Shown piece after piece: positions 9,709 through 19,972 of a stretch of DNA of 64,000 bases. The stretch's first letter is position 1. Each line of letters opens with the position of its first letter. Under the pieces are notes generated by a model. The model ran no database searches and was not told where the DNA came from. It was given only the letters and a program-made list of their open reading frames with translations. The stretch comes from Candidatus Puniceispirillum sp. (lineage in GTDB: Bacteria > Pseudomonadota > Alphaproteobacteria > Puniceispirillales > Puniceispirillaceae): assembly GCA_028382965.1 (NCBI GenBank), contig JAOEUK010000007.1:62001-126000 (forward strand), given 5' to 3'. The translations under genes were made by a program, and so were the position numbers.

Positions 9709-9719
9709 AAAACAAGAAC
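9705..9719 (+). promoter_or_regulatory. LexA-binding SOS box (GAAC-N7-GAAC)
   Basis: GAACAAAACAAGAAC is an exact match to the direct-repeat SOS box known for alphaproteobacterial LexA (GAAC-N7-GAAC, equivalently GTTC-N7-GTTC). It lies 65 bp upstream of imuA, the first gene of a cassette that is LexA-controlled in several alphaproteobacteria. Site and context support each other strongly. Confidence 0.85.
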
Positions 9720-9783
9720 AAGAAATAAATAGATAAGCTAGGAAGTAACCAATATACGTGAAATTAATCAACCTATATCAACG

Positions 9784-10731
9784 GTGAAGAAAGCAGATTT
9801 GAATATGTCTAAATATCAAATTTATGATATAAAAAATAAACCTGATCTGTCACGCTTGCGGCATAAGTTGGCGTTAGTTGACGGGCATGATAAGCGCGCG
9901 CGCTTGCCTTTGGGCATAGATTCTCTTGACCATGCATTGGCTGGCGGCCTTTCTCTTGGACGGGTGCATCTTATATCAGGGTCGATGCAGGCTCATGGTG
10001 CGGTCAGCGGGTTTGTCATTGCGCTTCTTGGCATGCTGCAACATCACTTATCTATAAAAGAGCATGTAGGGCCTAATTATGCCAGCTCTATCAACCCTGC
10101 TAATTACCAAAATACAGATGTGGGGCTTATAATGTGGTGTCCGTCAAACCAGTGTGGTGGTGCCGGGATATTATATGGTCATGGTTTGGCCGCTGCGGGC
10201 CTAGATCCAGTGCGCTTATTGATTGTAGATACGCCCAGCCCGTTTCAGCGGCTTGCCGCGCTTGATGATATTTTGAGAACCAAAGGGCTAGCCGCAGTTG
10301 TGATTGAATATGATGGATTGCAGAAATCTGCTGACTACTGGACGCGCCTGGCACGACGCGCACAGCTTGCGGCTGAAGGAAGTGGAACAACAGTGTTTTT
10401 TCTTGGCGCCCCCATTGCGACGTCTGGGTTTGAAACAGCATGGCAGATTAAACCAGCCCCTGATTTTGCTATGCAGTCAAACCCCGTATTGGTACCGCGC
10501 AGTGTTTGGGATTTAACTCTACAACGTGCACGTGGTGGTCGCCCGCATACATGTAGGGTAGCCTGGCAGGCTGGCATTATTGGTTTGCAGGCTATAGACC
10601 AGAACGGAATTTCACCCCATATGCCAGTAAAGTCAAATCTGAGTATTCATCATTGGCAGCAAACCCAATGGTCAATTGTTGATGTCCAGTCTCCTGAACA
10701 CAACCCAGCTATACATACCAAAGCTATATAG
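9784..10731 (+). CDS. imuA: ImuA, SOS mutagenesis protein (RecA-like)
   Basis: A 315-residue protein. The region LPLGIDSLDHALAGGLSLGRVHLISG (residues 41-66) resembles the ATP-binding entry of RecA/SulA-type folds, and the genomic position (imuA-imuB-dnaE2) is the standard mutasome cassette. ImuA works with ImuB and the DnaE2 polymerase in error-prone translesion synthesis after DNA damage. A canonical Walker A lysine motif is not obvious, as is common in this family. The start is uncertain: GTG 9784 is taken, and ATG 9805 (MSKYQIYD) is an alternative; neither has a strong ribosome-binding site. A LexA box precedes the gene. imuB follows after 10 bp. Confidence 0.88.
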   Translation: MKKADLNMSKYQIYDIKNKPDLSRLRHKLALVDGHDKRARLPLGIDSLDHALAGGLSLGRVHLISGSMQAHGAVSGFVIALLGMLQHHLSIKEHVGPNYASSINPANYQNTDVGLIMWCPSNQCGGAGILYGHGLAAAGLDPVRLLIVDTPSPFQRLAALDDILRTKGLAAVVIEYDGLQKSADYWTRLARRAQLAAEGSGTTVFFLGAPIATSGFETAWQIKPAPDFAMQSNPVLVPRSVWDLTLQRARGGRPHTCRVAWQAGIIGLQAIDQNGISPHMPVKSNLSIHHWQQTQWSIVDVQSPEHNPAIHTKAI

Positions 10732-10741
10732 GCATAAAATC

Positions 10742-12361
10742 ATGCCACCTGCTTATCGCCATATCATCTATATCCGGTTTCCTTATCTGGCAGCATCTCG
10801 CCTCCAGAGGAAAACTGATGTAGCCCTGCCGCTTGTGATGATTAAAAAAATCAGGGGGTCTGATACTGTGGTGTCCGGCTGTGCCAGGGCGGCAGCTTAT
10901 GGTCTTGATGGCGGTATGCGGCTTGCTGATGCGCGTGCATTATGTCCAGATGTCATAATCGAAGATTGTAACCCTGATGCAGATCATGCTGATCTGCATC
11001 ATCTGGCATTATGGGCCCGCCGTTATAGCCCGATTACCGGGGTTGACCAAAAATCTTATGGAATATGGCTTGATATTGCCGGGGCTGAACATTTGTTTGG
11101 TGGGGTGCGCGGGCTGTTGGCAAATTGCACTAAGCGGCTTCATCGTAGCAATCTTCGGGTGATAATAGCTGCGGCCCCAACTTATGGAGCGGCTTGGGCG
11201 TTGGCACATTATGGGCAGGCATCAAAACGCTTGATCACCGCACCAAAATCAGCAGCTAGTCAACCTGATGTGACAGCATATATGATAAGCAGTACCTGCC
11301 TGCGCCACCATCTAGCCCCTTTGCCAATCGCAGCATTGCGCATTGATACAGATATTGTAGATCATATGCAGCGGGTAGGCTTGAGGATGATTGGCGATAT
11401 TACTGGGCTTGCCCGTGCTCCATTGGCCGCCCGGTTTGGAACGGATGTGCTGCTGCGCCTTGATCAGGCACTTGGCAATGAGGACGAAATTGTTACACCT
11501 GTCAGCCCGCCACAGCCTCGATATGTCTGCCGCCAATTTGCCCAACCCATTGGAGCGCCGGATGATGTAAAAGCGATGATTGATTATTTGGCAATAGAAG
11601 CAGCTGCCTTGCTTGAGCAGGTGGGACTGGCAACGCGCCAGTTACGGCTTGGCTGGCAGCTGGTTGATGGGCTGGTGTTTGCTCATGATGTGCATTTGTC
11701 GTATCCAAGCCGTGATGTGGCTTCATTCCATCGGCTGCTAGCTAATGCCAGTGATAAAATTAACCCTGAATTTGGCCTTGAGATGGGATGGATGGAAATG
11801 CTTGATTGTAGCCCGTTAGCCCCTCTTGAAATAACTCTACCACGCATGGCTAGACAGCAGCAAGATTTTGCAGCAGCACGTAATGCATACACTAGTCTTT
11901 TGGACCGGCTTGTGGCTCGTCTTGGTTATGGTGCGGTGGTAAGCTTGGCTCCACAAGATACCTGGCAGCCTGAAGCTGGGCAATCCTTTGAGCCGCCTGA
12001 TCCAGAGCAGCTTTTTGGTGGGCCTAGAAAAAAGGCTGTCTGGCTTGGAAACTCTGCTTGTGCAACTGCTTCCTCGCGGCCTATCCGGTTGCTTGCCTAT
12101 CCGCAGCCGGTTGATGTTGTTGCTCTTCTTCCTGACCATCCGCCAGCGCAATTTATCTGGAAAAAATGCACCCATAAGATCATCTATGCGACTGGCCCAG
12201 AGCGGATTGCACCAACTTGGTGGCAAGCTCCAAAGGGCAGTCAGACCCGGGATTATTTTCGCCTGCGCGATGATCAAGGAGCTGGATTTTGGTTGTATCG
12301 TGAAGGCTTGCCTGAACGCAATGAAACGCCTGCATGGTTTCTGCATGGTTTTTTTGCCTGA
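10742..12361 (+). CDS. imuB: ImuB, Y-family polymerase-like mutasome hub
   Basis: A 539-residue Y-family DNA polymerase homologue. The ATG at 10742 (MPPAYRHIIYIRFPYLAA) is preferred over an in-frame ATG at 10676 inside imuA because it leaves the usual short ImuB N-terminus. Where active Y-family enzymes carry the catalytic aspartates (DxDxFF type), this protein reads YIRFPYLAASRL. The second carboxylate region reads SYGIWLDIAGAEHLFGG. Loss of the catalytic acids is typical of ImuB, which acts as a clamp-binding scaffold for DnaE2 rather than as a polymerase. Its stop codon overlaps the dnaE2 ATG by one base, indicating coupled translation. Confidence 0.92.
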   Translation: MPPAYRHIIYIRFPYLAASRLQRKTDVALPLVMIKKIRGSDTVVSGCARAAAYGLDGGMRLADARALCPDVIIEDCNPDADHADLHHLALWARRYSPITGVDQKSYGIWLDIAGAEHLFGGVRGLLANCTKRLHRSNLRVIIAAAPTYGAAWALAHYGQASKRLITAPKSAASQPDVTAYMISSTCLRHHLAPLPIAALRIDTDIVDHMQRVGLRMIGDITGLARAPLAARFGTDVLLRLDQALGNEDEIVTPVSPPQPRYVCRQFAQPIGAPDDVKAMIDYLAIEAAALLEQVGLATRQLRLGWQLVDGLVFAHDVHLSYPSRDVASFHRLLANASDKINPEFGLEMGWMEMLDCSPLAPLEITLPRMARQQQDFAAARNAYTSLLDRLVARLGYGAVVSLAPQDTWQPEAGQSFEPPDPEQLFGGPRKKAVWLGNSACATASSRPIRLLAYPQPVDVVALLPDHPPAQFIWKKCTHKIIYATGPERIAPTWWQAPKGSQTRDYFRLRDDQGAGFWLYREGLPERNETPAWFLHGFFA

Positions 12362-15300
12362 TGATATCAATAATTCCAAAGCGCAAGGCCAGATCTCATG
12401 CACTACTTGGCTGTTATAGTAATTTCACTTTTTTAAAAGGAGCGTCACACCCTGATGAAATGGTGGCCACGGCGGCTGAGCTTGGCTGGTCAACAATTGG
12501 CATTGCTGATGTTAATTCATTGGCTGGGATTGTAAGAGCGCATGTGGCTGCACGTAATCACAATGTCCGGTTGCTTGTTGGGGCCAGATTACAACCTGTT
12601 GATGGGCCAGATGTTCTGGTGCACCCATGTGATCGTGAGGGGTATGAAAGCCTTTCAATGCTGCTTAGTGAGGCTAATATGCGTGGCAGCAAGGGGGCAC
12701 CTGTGCTTTATCTTTCTGATCTTGCCCGGTTGCGGGAAAGCACCGCATTGCTGGTCATGCCGCCCCAACATCCAGATGCAAGTTATCAGGCGCATCTGCA
12801 AACAATCCGTCAGATCGCTCATGGTCAGCTATTTGCCGGTATGTGTCTTTATCGGGATGGTGCTGATGCGGCTCGTTGCCAGATACTTGGTGATTTTGCA
12901 GCTGATTTGGGGTTGTGTGTGGCAGCAGCAGCAAATGCGCTTTATCACACTCCTGCACGGCGACCCCTTGCCGATGTGCTTACTTGTATCCGTGAAAAGC
13001 AAGAGTTGGATCATGCAGGGTATCTTTTATCACGTAATGCTGAACGTCATTTGATTGATTGTGATGAGGCGGAACGACGGTGGCAATATGTGCCTGGTGC
13101 ATTGGATGGAGCAACTGCGTTGGCAAATCTATGTCATTTTTCAATGGATGATTTGTCTTATGAATACCCGGATGAGTTATGGCCTGGGGGACGAACTACC
13201 ATGCAAGAGCTGTCGTTCCAAACTTGGGCGGGGGCTAAAAAATGCTATCCTGATACAATTCCTAATCAGGTTATCGCTTATCTAAAACATGAGTTAACTC
13301 TTATAGAGCGGTTAAATATTGCCGCTTATTTTCTGACTGTGTTTGATATTGTCCGCTTTGCTCGTGGACGTGGTATTTTATATCAGGGGCGCGGTTCAGC
13401 AGCTAATTCAGCAGTTTGTTATTGCCTTGATATTACGGTGGTTGATCCTGAGCGATCACAGCCCTTGTTTGAAAGGTTCGTCAGTGAGACAAGGAACGAG
13501 CCACCAGATATTGACGTTGATTTCGAACATGAACGCCGTGAGGAGGTTATCCAGTATATCTATGCAAAATATGGCCATCATCGTGCTGGTATTGCCGCCA
13601 GCGTTATCACCTATCGGCGGCGCAGCGCGTTCCGCGAAGTGGCAAAAGTGTTTGGCCTTAGCCGTGATGTGCAAACAGCTTTGGCTGGTGAGGTGTGGGG
13701 GCGTGAGAAATCTGGCCTGGCTAAAGATGCACTGGAGGCGGCAGGGCTTGATGCAAAGAATCGGCGGTTGCGGCTTGCTCTAAGGCTGGTTAGAGATATT
13801 AGCCGGTTTCCAAGGCATTTATCGCAGCATGTTGGCGGCTTTGTGATTGCGCGCGGGCGGCTTGATCAACTGTGCCCAATTAGCCCTGCGGCAATGGCGG
13901 GGCGCACTGTTATTGAGTGGGACAAGGATGACCTTGATGCTCTTGGGTTGTTAAAAGTGGATATACTGGCTCTTGGCATGCTTAGCTGTATACGGGGCGC
14001 TTTTGATTTGCTTCGCACCCATTATAACCGGTCATTAACTCTTGCATCAGTTCCACCTGAAGATATGGCCATTTATGATATGTTATGCCGTGGTCATTCG
14101 GTTGGTGTGTTTCAGGTGGAATCACGGGCACAAATGTCGATGTTAACCCGCCTACAACCGCGCTGCTTTTATGATCTTGTGGTACAGGTTGCAATCGTGC
14201 GCCCTGGTCCAATTCAGGGAGATATGGTGCATCCGTATTTGCGACGGCGGGCTGGTCTAGAAAAAGTGGATTATCCATCACTAAATCTACGCAAGGTGCT
14301 TGAGCGTACGTTTGGTGTGCCACTTTTCCAGGAACAGGCAATGCAAATTGCGATTGTTGCTGCTGGATTTTCAGGAAGTGAGGCAGATCAACTGCGCCGC
14401 GCGATGGCGACATTTAAAAAGCAAGGTGAAATTAGCCATTTCTGCAAGAAAATGGTCAATGGCATGATCAAGCGTGGGTATGACGAAGAGTTTGCGTTAC
14501 GCTGTTTTCATCAGATTGAAGGTTTTGGCGCCTACGGGTTTCCAGAATCGCATGCTGCCAGTTTTGCGCTTTTGGTTTATGTTTCAGCATGGCTGAAATG
14601 CCATTACCCGGATGTGTTTAGTTGTGCTTTATTGAATGCTCAGCCAATGGGATTCTATGCGCCATCACAGCTAATTGCTGAGGCTAAACGAAGCGGTATT
14701 TCTATCCGGCCAGTTGATGTGAATTTTTCAATCTGGGATAACCGGTTAGAATTGGATCCTGATAATAAAAAGGGGCATCATGCTTTGCGCCTTGGGCTAC
14801 GACTTGTAAAAGGGCTACAACGCAGTGAGGGAGAACGGATTGCCGCCAGTCAAGCAGCGGTAGGGCATCAAGTACGGTCAGGAAAAATGATGCAGGCTTT
14901 TTCTAGCCTTGATGATATTATGCGGCAGGCTGATATATCGGTAAAATCATTGCAGGCTATTGCAAATGCAGATGGGTTTTCTAGTCTTGGCATTAACCGA
15001 CGCCAAGCCTTATGGGCGGCTCGTGGGCTAGCGCGACACCAGTTAAGTGATATGCCCCTATTTGCCCATGCTGGCCGTCGTCATGAACGGCTTGCCGGTA
15101 GGGAGCCTTTGGTAACGCTGCCACAGGCAGCGCTTGGTGAAAATGTTGTTGAAGATTATCGCAGCCTTGGTCTGTCGCTAAAAGCGCATCCGCTTAATCT
15201 TCTACAAAAATCACTAGCAGCAGATGGTTGGCAAATTTGCAGCCATGCACACAATGCTCCTGATGGAAAACGGCTTCGTCTAGCGGGTCTTGTTACGATG

Positions 15301-15579
15301 CGTCAGCGCCCGGGCACAGCCAGTGGAACGGTATTTGTAACGCTTGAAGATGGCCAGGGAATAGTAAATGTTATTATATGGCCAAAATTAACTGAAACCT
15401 ATCGTGAGGCATTATTACGTGCGCAGATTTTGGGGTTAGTTGGCCGCGTGCAGCGCCAGCAAGCGGTGATCCATGTCATTGCTGAATCCTTGTTCAACCT
15501 AAATGGGTTTCTGTGCCATATCGATGCCAAGGCTGGTAAGGGCGACGGTGTTCGTATGAAAAGTCGAGACTTTTACTAG
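12361..15579 (+). CDS. dnaE2: DnaE2, error-prone DNA polymerase III alpha-type subunit
   Basis: A 1072-residue C-family polymerase. The ATG at 12361 overlaps the imuB stop (TGATG), and the N-terminus then reads ARSHALLGCYSNFTFLKGAS, the PHP-domain opening; an upstream in-frame ATG at 12334 is inside imuB and less likely. Catalytic aspartates lie in PDIDVDFEHERR (Asp383, Asp385 and Asp387), preceded by GRGSAANSAVCY. The finger region (LFQEQAMQIA, ESHAASFALLVY) and a C-terminal OB-fold region (LAGLVTMRQRPGT, FVTLEDGQGIVNV) follow. The length matches DnaE2 rather than the roughly 1150-residue replicative DnaE1. It performs damage-induced mutagenic bypass synthesis with ImuA and ImuB. Confidence 0.94.
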   Translation: MISIIPKRKARSHALLGCYSNFTFLKGASHPDEMVATAAELGWSTIGIADVNSLAGIVRAHVAARNHNVRLLVGARLQPVDGPDVLVHPCDREGYESLSMLLSEANMRGSKGAPVLYLSDLARLRESTALLVMPPQHPDASYQAHLQTIRQIAHGQLFAGMCLYRDGADAARCQILGDFAADLGLCVAAAANALYHTPARRPLADVLTCIREKQELDHAGYLLSRNAERHLIDCDEAERRWQYVPGALDGATALANLCHFSMDDLSYEYPDELWPGGRTTMQELSFQTWAGAKKCYPDTIPNQVIAYLKHELTLIERLNIAAYFLTVFDIVRFARGRGILYQGRGSAANSAVCYCLDITVVDPERSQPLFERFVSETRNEPPDIDVDFEHERREEVIQYIYAKYGHHRAGIAASVITYRRRSAFREVAKVFGLSRDVQTALAGEVWGREKSGLAKDALEAAGLDAKNRRLRLALRLVRDISRFPRHLSQHVGGFVIARGRLDQLCPISPAAMAGRTVIEWDKDDLDALGLLKVDILALGMLSCIRGAFDLLRTHYNRSLTLASVPPEDMAIYDMLCRGHSVGVFQVESRAQMSMLTRLQPRCFYDLVVQVAIVRPGPIQGDMVHPYLRRRAGLEKVDYPSLNLRKVLERTFGVPLFQEQAMQIAIVAAGFSGSEADQLRRAMATFKKQGEISHFCKKMVNGMIKRGYDEEFALRCFHQIEGFGAYGFPESHAASFALLVYVSAWLKCHYPDVFSCALLNAQPMGFYAPSQLIAEAKRSGISIRPVDVNFSIWDNRLELDPDNKKGHHALRLGLRLVKGLQRSEGERIAASQAAVGHQVRSGKMMQAFSSLDDIMRQADISVKSLQAIANADGFSSLGINRRQALWAARGLARHQLSDMPLFAHAGRRHERLAGREPLVTLPQAALGENVVEDYRSLGLSLKAHPLNLLQKSLAADGWQICSHAHNAPDGKRLRLAGLVTMRQRPGTASGTVFVTLEDGQGIVNVIIWPKLTETYREALLRAQILGLVGRVQRQQAVIHVIAESLFNLNGFLCHIDAKAGKGDGVRMKSRDFY

Positions 15580-15642
15580 TATATCATCCTTATTCATTAT
15601 GAAGTGTAAATGAAGAAGAGAGGTAAGCAATCTCTATTCTAC

Positions 15643-17034
15643 TTAGCCGCGTGAAATGTTTGGCACCGCTAATGCAATACAGCGTTGTCCAGCGCTAAAT
15701 AAAGCTGCACAGGCTGTACGCGCCTGATCTTCATCTAAATTATTGAAGCGAACACGCCATAAAGGCATCTCGCCGTGGTTAACTAGCGATAGATTAGCTG
15801 GGGTCATTCCGAGCACCTCATCAGCCATGCGGCGAGCTATAATTGCGGCGCGATGTGCATTGACACGTTGAGCAAAATTACCAATTTGAACGCTCCAGCT
15901 TGTTGTGCTGATTATATCAGCGCCTGTTAGGCCTGTGACATCAAGGTTAATGAATTCATCTTGTTGTTTAACAGACTTTTGATAAGTGGTTGTTTTTTTA
16001 GTTGGCAGAGACTTGTATCGCTTTTGGCTGCGTTTGGGCGAGGCCATCGGCAAGGTTGTTGGCAAGTCAAGGGCAGCGCGGCGCACAGTGATAGTCTTTA
16101 TTCTTTTAAATTGATTATCCAAAATTTTCATCATATGACGGTCACGACTGCGCGATGTTTTACCACCAAAAACCACTCCTATTAGACGAATGCCTTTACG
16201 TTCAACCGTGGCGACCAGGTTAAACCCCGATGCATTAATGTAACCGGTCTTAATACCATCTGTACCCCTATATTTTGAAAGCAATTTATTGTGATTTCCG
16301 TATTTCCGGCCTTTCCAGCTAAAGTTCTGAGTGCTGAAATATTTATAAAATTGGGGAAAATCACGCCGCATAGCTACTGCGAGTTTAGCCATGTCGCGGG
16401 CTGTTGATTTTTGTTGTCGATTGGGAAGGCCAGACGCGTTCTTAAAGGTGGTGCGTCTCATGCCAAGCGCTCTTGCTTTGCGGGTCATTCGTTGGGCAAA
16501 TTTGCGTTCTGTGCTTGAAAGTTTTTCTGCGATAGCAGTAGCAACATCATTTGCTGACTTTGTAACAAGTGCAAATATCGCCTGTTCTGCACTAATTGAC
16601 TGGCCTGGTTTCAGATATAGTTTTGATGGTGATCGACCTGCTGCTTTTCTAGAAACTGGTATTAGACTGTTTAGTGTGATTCGGCCAGCTTCGATATCCT
16701 CAAACAACAGGTAAAGTGTCATGATTTTTGTCAATGATGCTGGATAACGCAGATGATCTGCATTTCTAGAAAATAGAACTTTACCGCTAATTTCCTCAAT
16801 GACTATTGCCGCATATTTGTTTGCTAGTGCTGGGGTTGGGCTAAATCCGAAATAAAGAAATAACATTACGCCCGCCGCTATTAGTTTTAATAAAAAAATA
16901 GTTCGTGCCGATATTAAGGCGGTAAGAAGTGGTGCCACAAATATTTGAAAAAGCAATTTAATGCCATGACAAGTCGATTTATTAGCGTTTGGCGGCATGT
17001 TATGTAGCGGCTTGCCTGCGTCTAATATTAGCAT
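15643..17034 (-). CDS. D-alanyl-D-alanine carboxypeptidase with C-terminal SPOR domain
   Basis: A 463-residue exported penicillin-binding protein of the S11 (PBP5/6) family. The active-site triad is intact: SLTK (Ser100-Lys103), SAN (160-162) and KTG (262-264). A long N-terminal region with a hydrophobic stretch (about 45-65) ends at a PALA-NK signal-peptidase-like site near residue 71. The C-terminal 75 residues (SWSVQIGNFAQRVNAHRAA to the end) form a SPOR domain, which binds denuded septal glycan. The enzyme trims the terminal D-Ala from peptidoglycan stem peptides in the periplasm, probably enriched at the division site. It is convergent with dnaE2 and divergent from clpS. Start ATG 17034 has GAGG nine bases upstream. 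Confidence 0.92.
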   Translation of the reverse strand: MLILDAGKPLHNMPPNANKSTCHGIKLLFQIFVAPLLTALISARTIFLLKLIAAGVMLFLYFGFSPTPALANKYAAIVIEEISGKVLFSRNADHLRYPASLTKIMTLYLLFEDIEAGRITLNSLIPVSRKAAGRSPSKLYLKPGQSISAEQAIFALVTKSANDVATAIAEKLSSTERKFAQRMTRKARALGMRRTTFKNASGLPNRQQKSTARDMAKLAVAMRRDFPQFYKYFSTQNFSWKGRKYGNHNKLLSKYRGTDGIKTGYINASGFNLVATVERKGIRLIGVVFGGKTSRSRDRHMMKILDNQFKRIKTITVRRAALDLPTTLPMASPKRSQKRYKSLPTKKTTTYQKSVKQQDEFINLDVTGLTGADIISTTSWSVQIGNFAQRVNAHRAAIIARRMADEVLGMTPANLSLVNHGEMPLWRVRFNNLDEDQARTACAALFSAGQRCIALAVPNISRG

Positions 17035-17309
17035 TTAGGCCAGCCTCTTGTTGGTTTACTAAAAAATACACCAGTCTGTTGGTCAAATCATAATGGAATT
17101 AATAATCTATTCAAGAAACGTGACAATATTCTATATGATTTTTTTGGAATTCTTCCGGTGAACAAAAAAAGTTGCCTTTTTTTTTACTATCCCTCTTTTC
17201 CTAATCAATGAGAATACCAATATCATTAGGTGTAAGTATAGATTTCTTTTTTATGCTAAACTGATAATCGTTCAGTAAAAATATCGACAAAGGTTTCGAA
17301 AAACAGTCT

Positions 17310-17627
17310 ATGACGAATGAAGATGATAAAAATGGTAATGGTCAGCTAGTACTTGATAGCCGCAGCCAAACTAAAAAACCGTCGATGTATAAAGTTGTTA
17401 TGCTTAATGATGACTACACCCCTATGGAATTTGTTGTGCATGTTCTGCAGAAATTCTTTAGGCGGTCTTCATCCGAAGCGACACAGATTATGCTAAATGT
17501 GCATCAACGTGGGGTTGGTGTTTGTGGAGTGTACAGCTTTGAAATTGCTGAGAGCAAAGCGCAGAAAACGATGGATCATGCGCGAGAAAACGATCATCCA
17601 CTGCAATTGCAATTAGAAAAGGAATAG
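17310..17627 (+). CDS. clpS: ClpS, N-degron adaptor of ClpAP
   Basis: A 105-residue adaptor protein. The conserved core includes MLNDDYTPMEFVVHVL (residues 31-46), whose Asn-Asp-Asp part and a later histidine (VHQRG, His65) form the pocket that grips N-terminal bulky hydrophobic residues. ClpS hands such substrates to ClpA for ClpP degradation. clpA starts four bases after the clpS stop, the usual operon. aat, which creates N-degrons by adding Leu/Phe, is about 10 kb away in this window. The N-terminal 25 residues are polar and flexible, as expected. Confidence 0.96.
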   Translation: MTNEDDKNGNGQLVLDSRSQTKKPSMYKVVMLNDDYTPMEFVVHVLQKFFRRSSSEATQIMLNVHQRGVGVCGVYSFEIAESKAQKTMDHARENDHPLQLQLEKE

Positions 17628-17631
17628 GTAA

Positions 17632-19920
17632 ATGCTGTCACGCGAACTCGAAGAAACATTGCGCCGTGCAATGTCGAATGCCGCGCTGCAATCGCATGAA
17701 TTTGCTACGCTTGAACATTTGTTAATGGCTTTGACTGAAGACAGCGACGCTATGGAAGTGCTGCACGCTTGCGATGTTGACATTAAAGAGCTGGTTAAAA
17801 AACTTGTAGAATTTATTGAAGTTGATTTGGCTTCCATTGTTAACACGAATGGTGATGTGGATGTTCAGCCAACTGCCAGCTTCCAGCGCGTAATCCAACG
17901 CGCGATTATTCACACGCAATCGTCTGGACGTGAAGTGGCAACAGGCGCAAACGTTTTAGTTTCTATTTTTTCAGAGCGTGAAAGCCATGCCGCTTGGTTT
18001 CTAAAATCATTGAACATGACGAGGTTAGATGCTGTTTCTTTTATCAGCCATGGCGCCGAGAACAGTGTAGCGAAGAGTGCAGATGAAAATGATAACACTG
18101 ATACTGTTAGCAGTGACGAAAAAGACCCCTTGAGTCAGTTTGCCGTAAATTTGATTAATAAAGCCGCATCAGGCAGGATTGATCCATTAATTGGCCGTGA
18201 TAGTGAAGTTGATAGAACAATCCAGGTTTTGTGCCGTCGGACCAAGAATAACCCTCTGTATGTTGGTGACCCTGGAGTTGGTAAAACGGCTATTGCTGAA
18301 GGTTTAGCGTTAAGAATCTATGAGGGTGCAGTCCCAGAAGTTCTTTCTGCAGCAATAATTTACGCGCTCGATATGGGACAACTGCTTGCTGGAACTCGCT
18401 ATAGGGGTGATTTTGAAGAGCGTTTAAAAGCAGTAATGAAAGCGGTAGTTGATGATGAAAATGCTGTTCTGTTCATTGATGAGATCCACACTGTAATAGG
18501 CGCTGGTGCAACATCTGGTGGGGCAATGGATGCATCCAACTTACTGAAACCCGCTCTTCAAGAGGGTACGCTGCGATGTATTGGTTCGACGACATATAAG
18601 GAGTATCGAGGCCATTTTGAGAAAGATCGAGCTCTTGTTCGTCGGTTCCAAAAAATAGATGTCGCGGAACCGTCTATTCCAGACACCATCAAGATTTTGA
18701 ATGGTTTAAAAAGTCGTTATGAAGACCATCATAAGGTACGATTCACCAGCGCAGCACTGAAGACTGCTGTAGATTTATCAGCGCGTTATATTAATGACAG
18801 AAAACTGCCCGATAAAGCGATTGATGTGATTGATGAGGCGGCAGCGGCACAAAATTTGGTTCCAGTATCTCGCCGCCGGCAGACTATTGGGCAAAAGGAT
18901 ATTGAAGCGACTGTGGCAACAATGGCACGAATTCCGTCAAAGCATGTTAGCCGTGATGACAAAGTTGTATTAGGCTCGCTCGAAGATGACTTGAAGCGTT
19001 TGGTGTTTGGTCAGGATGAAGCAATCGGTGCACTCGCGTCAGCTATAAAACTATCGCGGGCTGGGCTTCGTGAGGCAGAAAAGCCAGTTGGGAACTACTT
19101 GTTTTCTGGACCAACTGGTGTTGGAAAAACTGAGGTTGCACGGCAGCTTGCTGAGGCACTTGGCATAAAACTTATGCGCTTTGATATGTCTGAATATATG
19201 GAACGTCATACAGTGTCTAGGCTAATTGGTGCGCCTCCAGGTTATGTTGGCTTCGATCAAGGTGGCCTTTTGACAGATGCTGTGGATCAGACCCCGCATG
19301 CGGTGCTGCTTCTTGACGAGATTGAAAAGGCCCATCCGGACCTGTTCAATATTTTGCTTCAGGTTATGGATCATGGGAAGTTAACTGACAATAATGGTAA
19401 GTTAGTAGATTTCAGAAATATTATTTTAATAATGACAACTAATGCTGGAGCACAGGAGTTGTCAAAATCAGCAATTGGCTTTAACCGAACCCATAATGAA
19501 GGGGCTGATATTGAGGCTATTGAAAAAATGTTCACCCCAGAATTCCGCAATCGCCTTGACGCGATTATCCCATTTTCTCCACTTGGCAAGGATGTGATCA
19601 GGCGAGTTGTAGATAAATTTATTATGCAGCTTGATGGTCAGCTTGCTGACCGTAATGTTGAGATCGAATTAAGCGATGCCGCATTGGATTGGCTCTCCGA
19701 TCGGGGTTATGATCCAAAATATGGTGCTCGCCCGCTCGCTCGTGTGATCCAAGAGCATATCAAAAAGCCGTTAGCTGATGAATTGTTATTTGGTGGGCTT
19801 GTCGGAGGTGGCTTAGTGTTTGTTGACGTTGCTGATGATAAATTAACTGTCAGTGTGAAAGCGGCTCCTCAAAAAGTGCCAACCGGTGGGCGTAAAAGAG
19901 CTGCCTTGCCAGCTTCGTAA
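17632..19920 (+). CDS. clpA: ClpA, ATPase of the ClpAP protease
   Basis: A 762-residue Hsp100 unfoldase with two AAA+ modules. The N-terminal Clp repeat domain covers about residues 1-140. Walker A of module 1 is GDPGVGKT (212-219), with Walker B FIDE at 281-284; Walker A of module 2 is GPTGVGKT (493-500). The C-terminal part contains [16 protein letters not shown], typical of the D2 small domain. No ClpB-type middle coiled coil is present and the length fits ClpA. It unfolds substrates delivered by ClpS or bearing tags and threads them into ClpP, which is not encoded here. No clear hairpin terminator follows, only a T-run at about 19940. Confidence 0.96.
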   Translation: MLSRELEETLRRAMSNAALQSHEFATLEHLLMALTEDSDAMEVLHACDVDIKELVKKLVEFIEVDLASIVNTNGDVDVQPTASFQRVIQRAIIHTQSSGREVATGANVLVSIFSERESHAAWFLKSLNMTRLDAVSFISHGAENSVAKSADENDNTDTVSSDEKDPLSQFAVNLINKAASGRIDPLIGRDSEVDRTIQVLCRRTKNNPLYVGDPGVGKTAIAEGLALRIYEGAVPEVLSAAIIYALDMGQLLAGTRYRGDFEERLKAVMKAVVDDENAVLFIDEIHTVIGAGATSGGAMDASNLLKPALQEGTLRCIGSTTYKEYRGHFEKDRALVRRFQKIDVAEPSIPDTIKILNGLKSRYEDHHKVRFTSAALKTAVDLSARYINDRKLPDKAIDVIDEAAAAQNLVPVSRRRQTIGQKDIEATVATMARIPSKHVSRDDKVVLGSLEDDLKRLVFGQDEAIGALASAIKLSRAGLREAEKPVGNYLFSGPTGVGKTEVARQLAEALGIKLMRFDMSEYMERHTVSRLIGAPPGYVGFDQGGLLTDAVDQTPHAVLLLDEIEKAHPDLFNILLQVMDHGKLTDNNGKLVDFRNIILIMTTNAGAQELSKSAIGFNRTHNEGADIEAIEKMFTPEFRNRLDAIIPFSPLGKDVIRRVVDKFIMQLDGQLADRNVEIELSDAALDWLSDRGYDPKYGARPLARVIQEHIKKPLADELLFGGLVGGGLVFVDVADDKLTVSVKAAPQKVPTGGRKRAALPAS

Positions 19921-19972
19921 AATAATTAAATGAGAGATGGTTTTTTTTGTGTGATAATTATTTTGTCTTGAA

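Noticed and set aside
10127-10441. Long antisense frames inside imuA, imuB, dnaE2 and other genes
   Set aside because: They lie wholly within clearly coding genes in other frames and have no family features.
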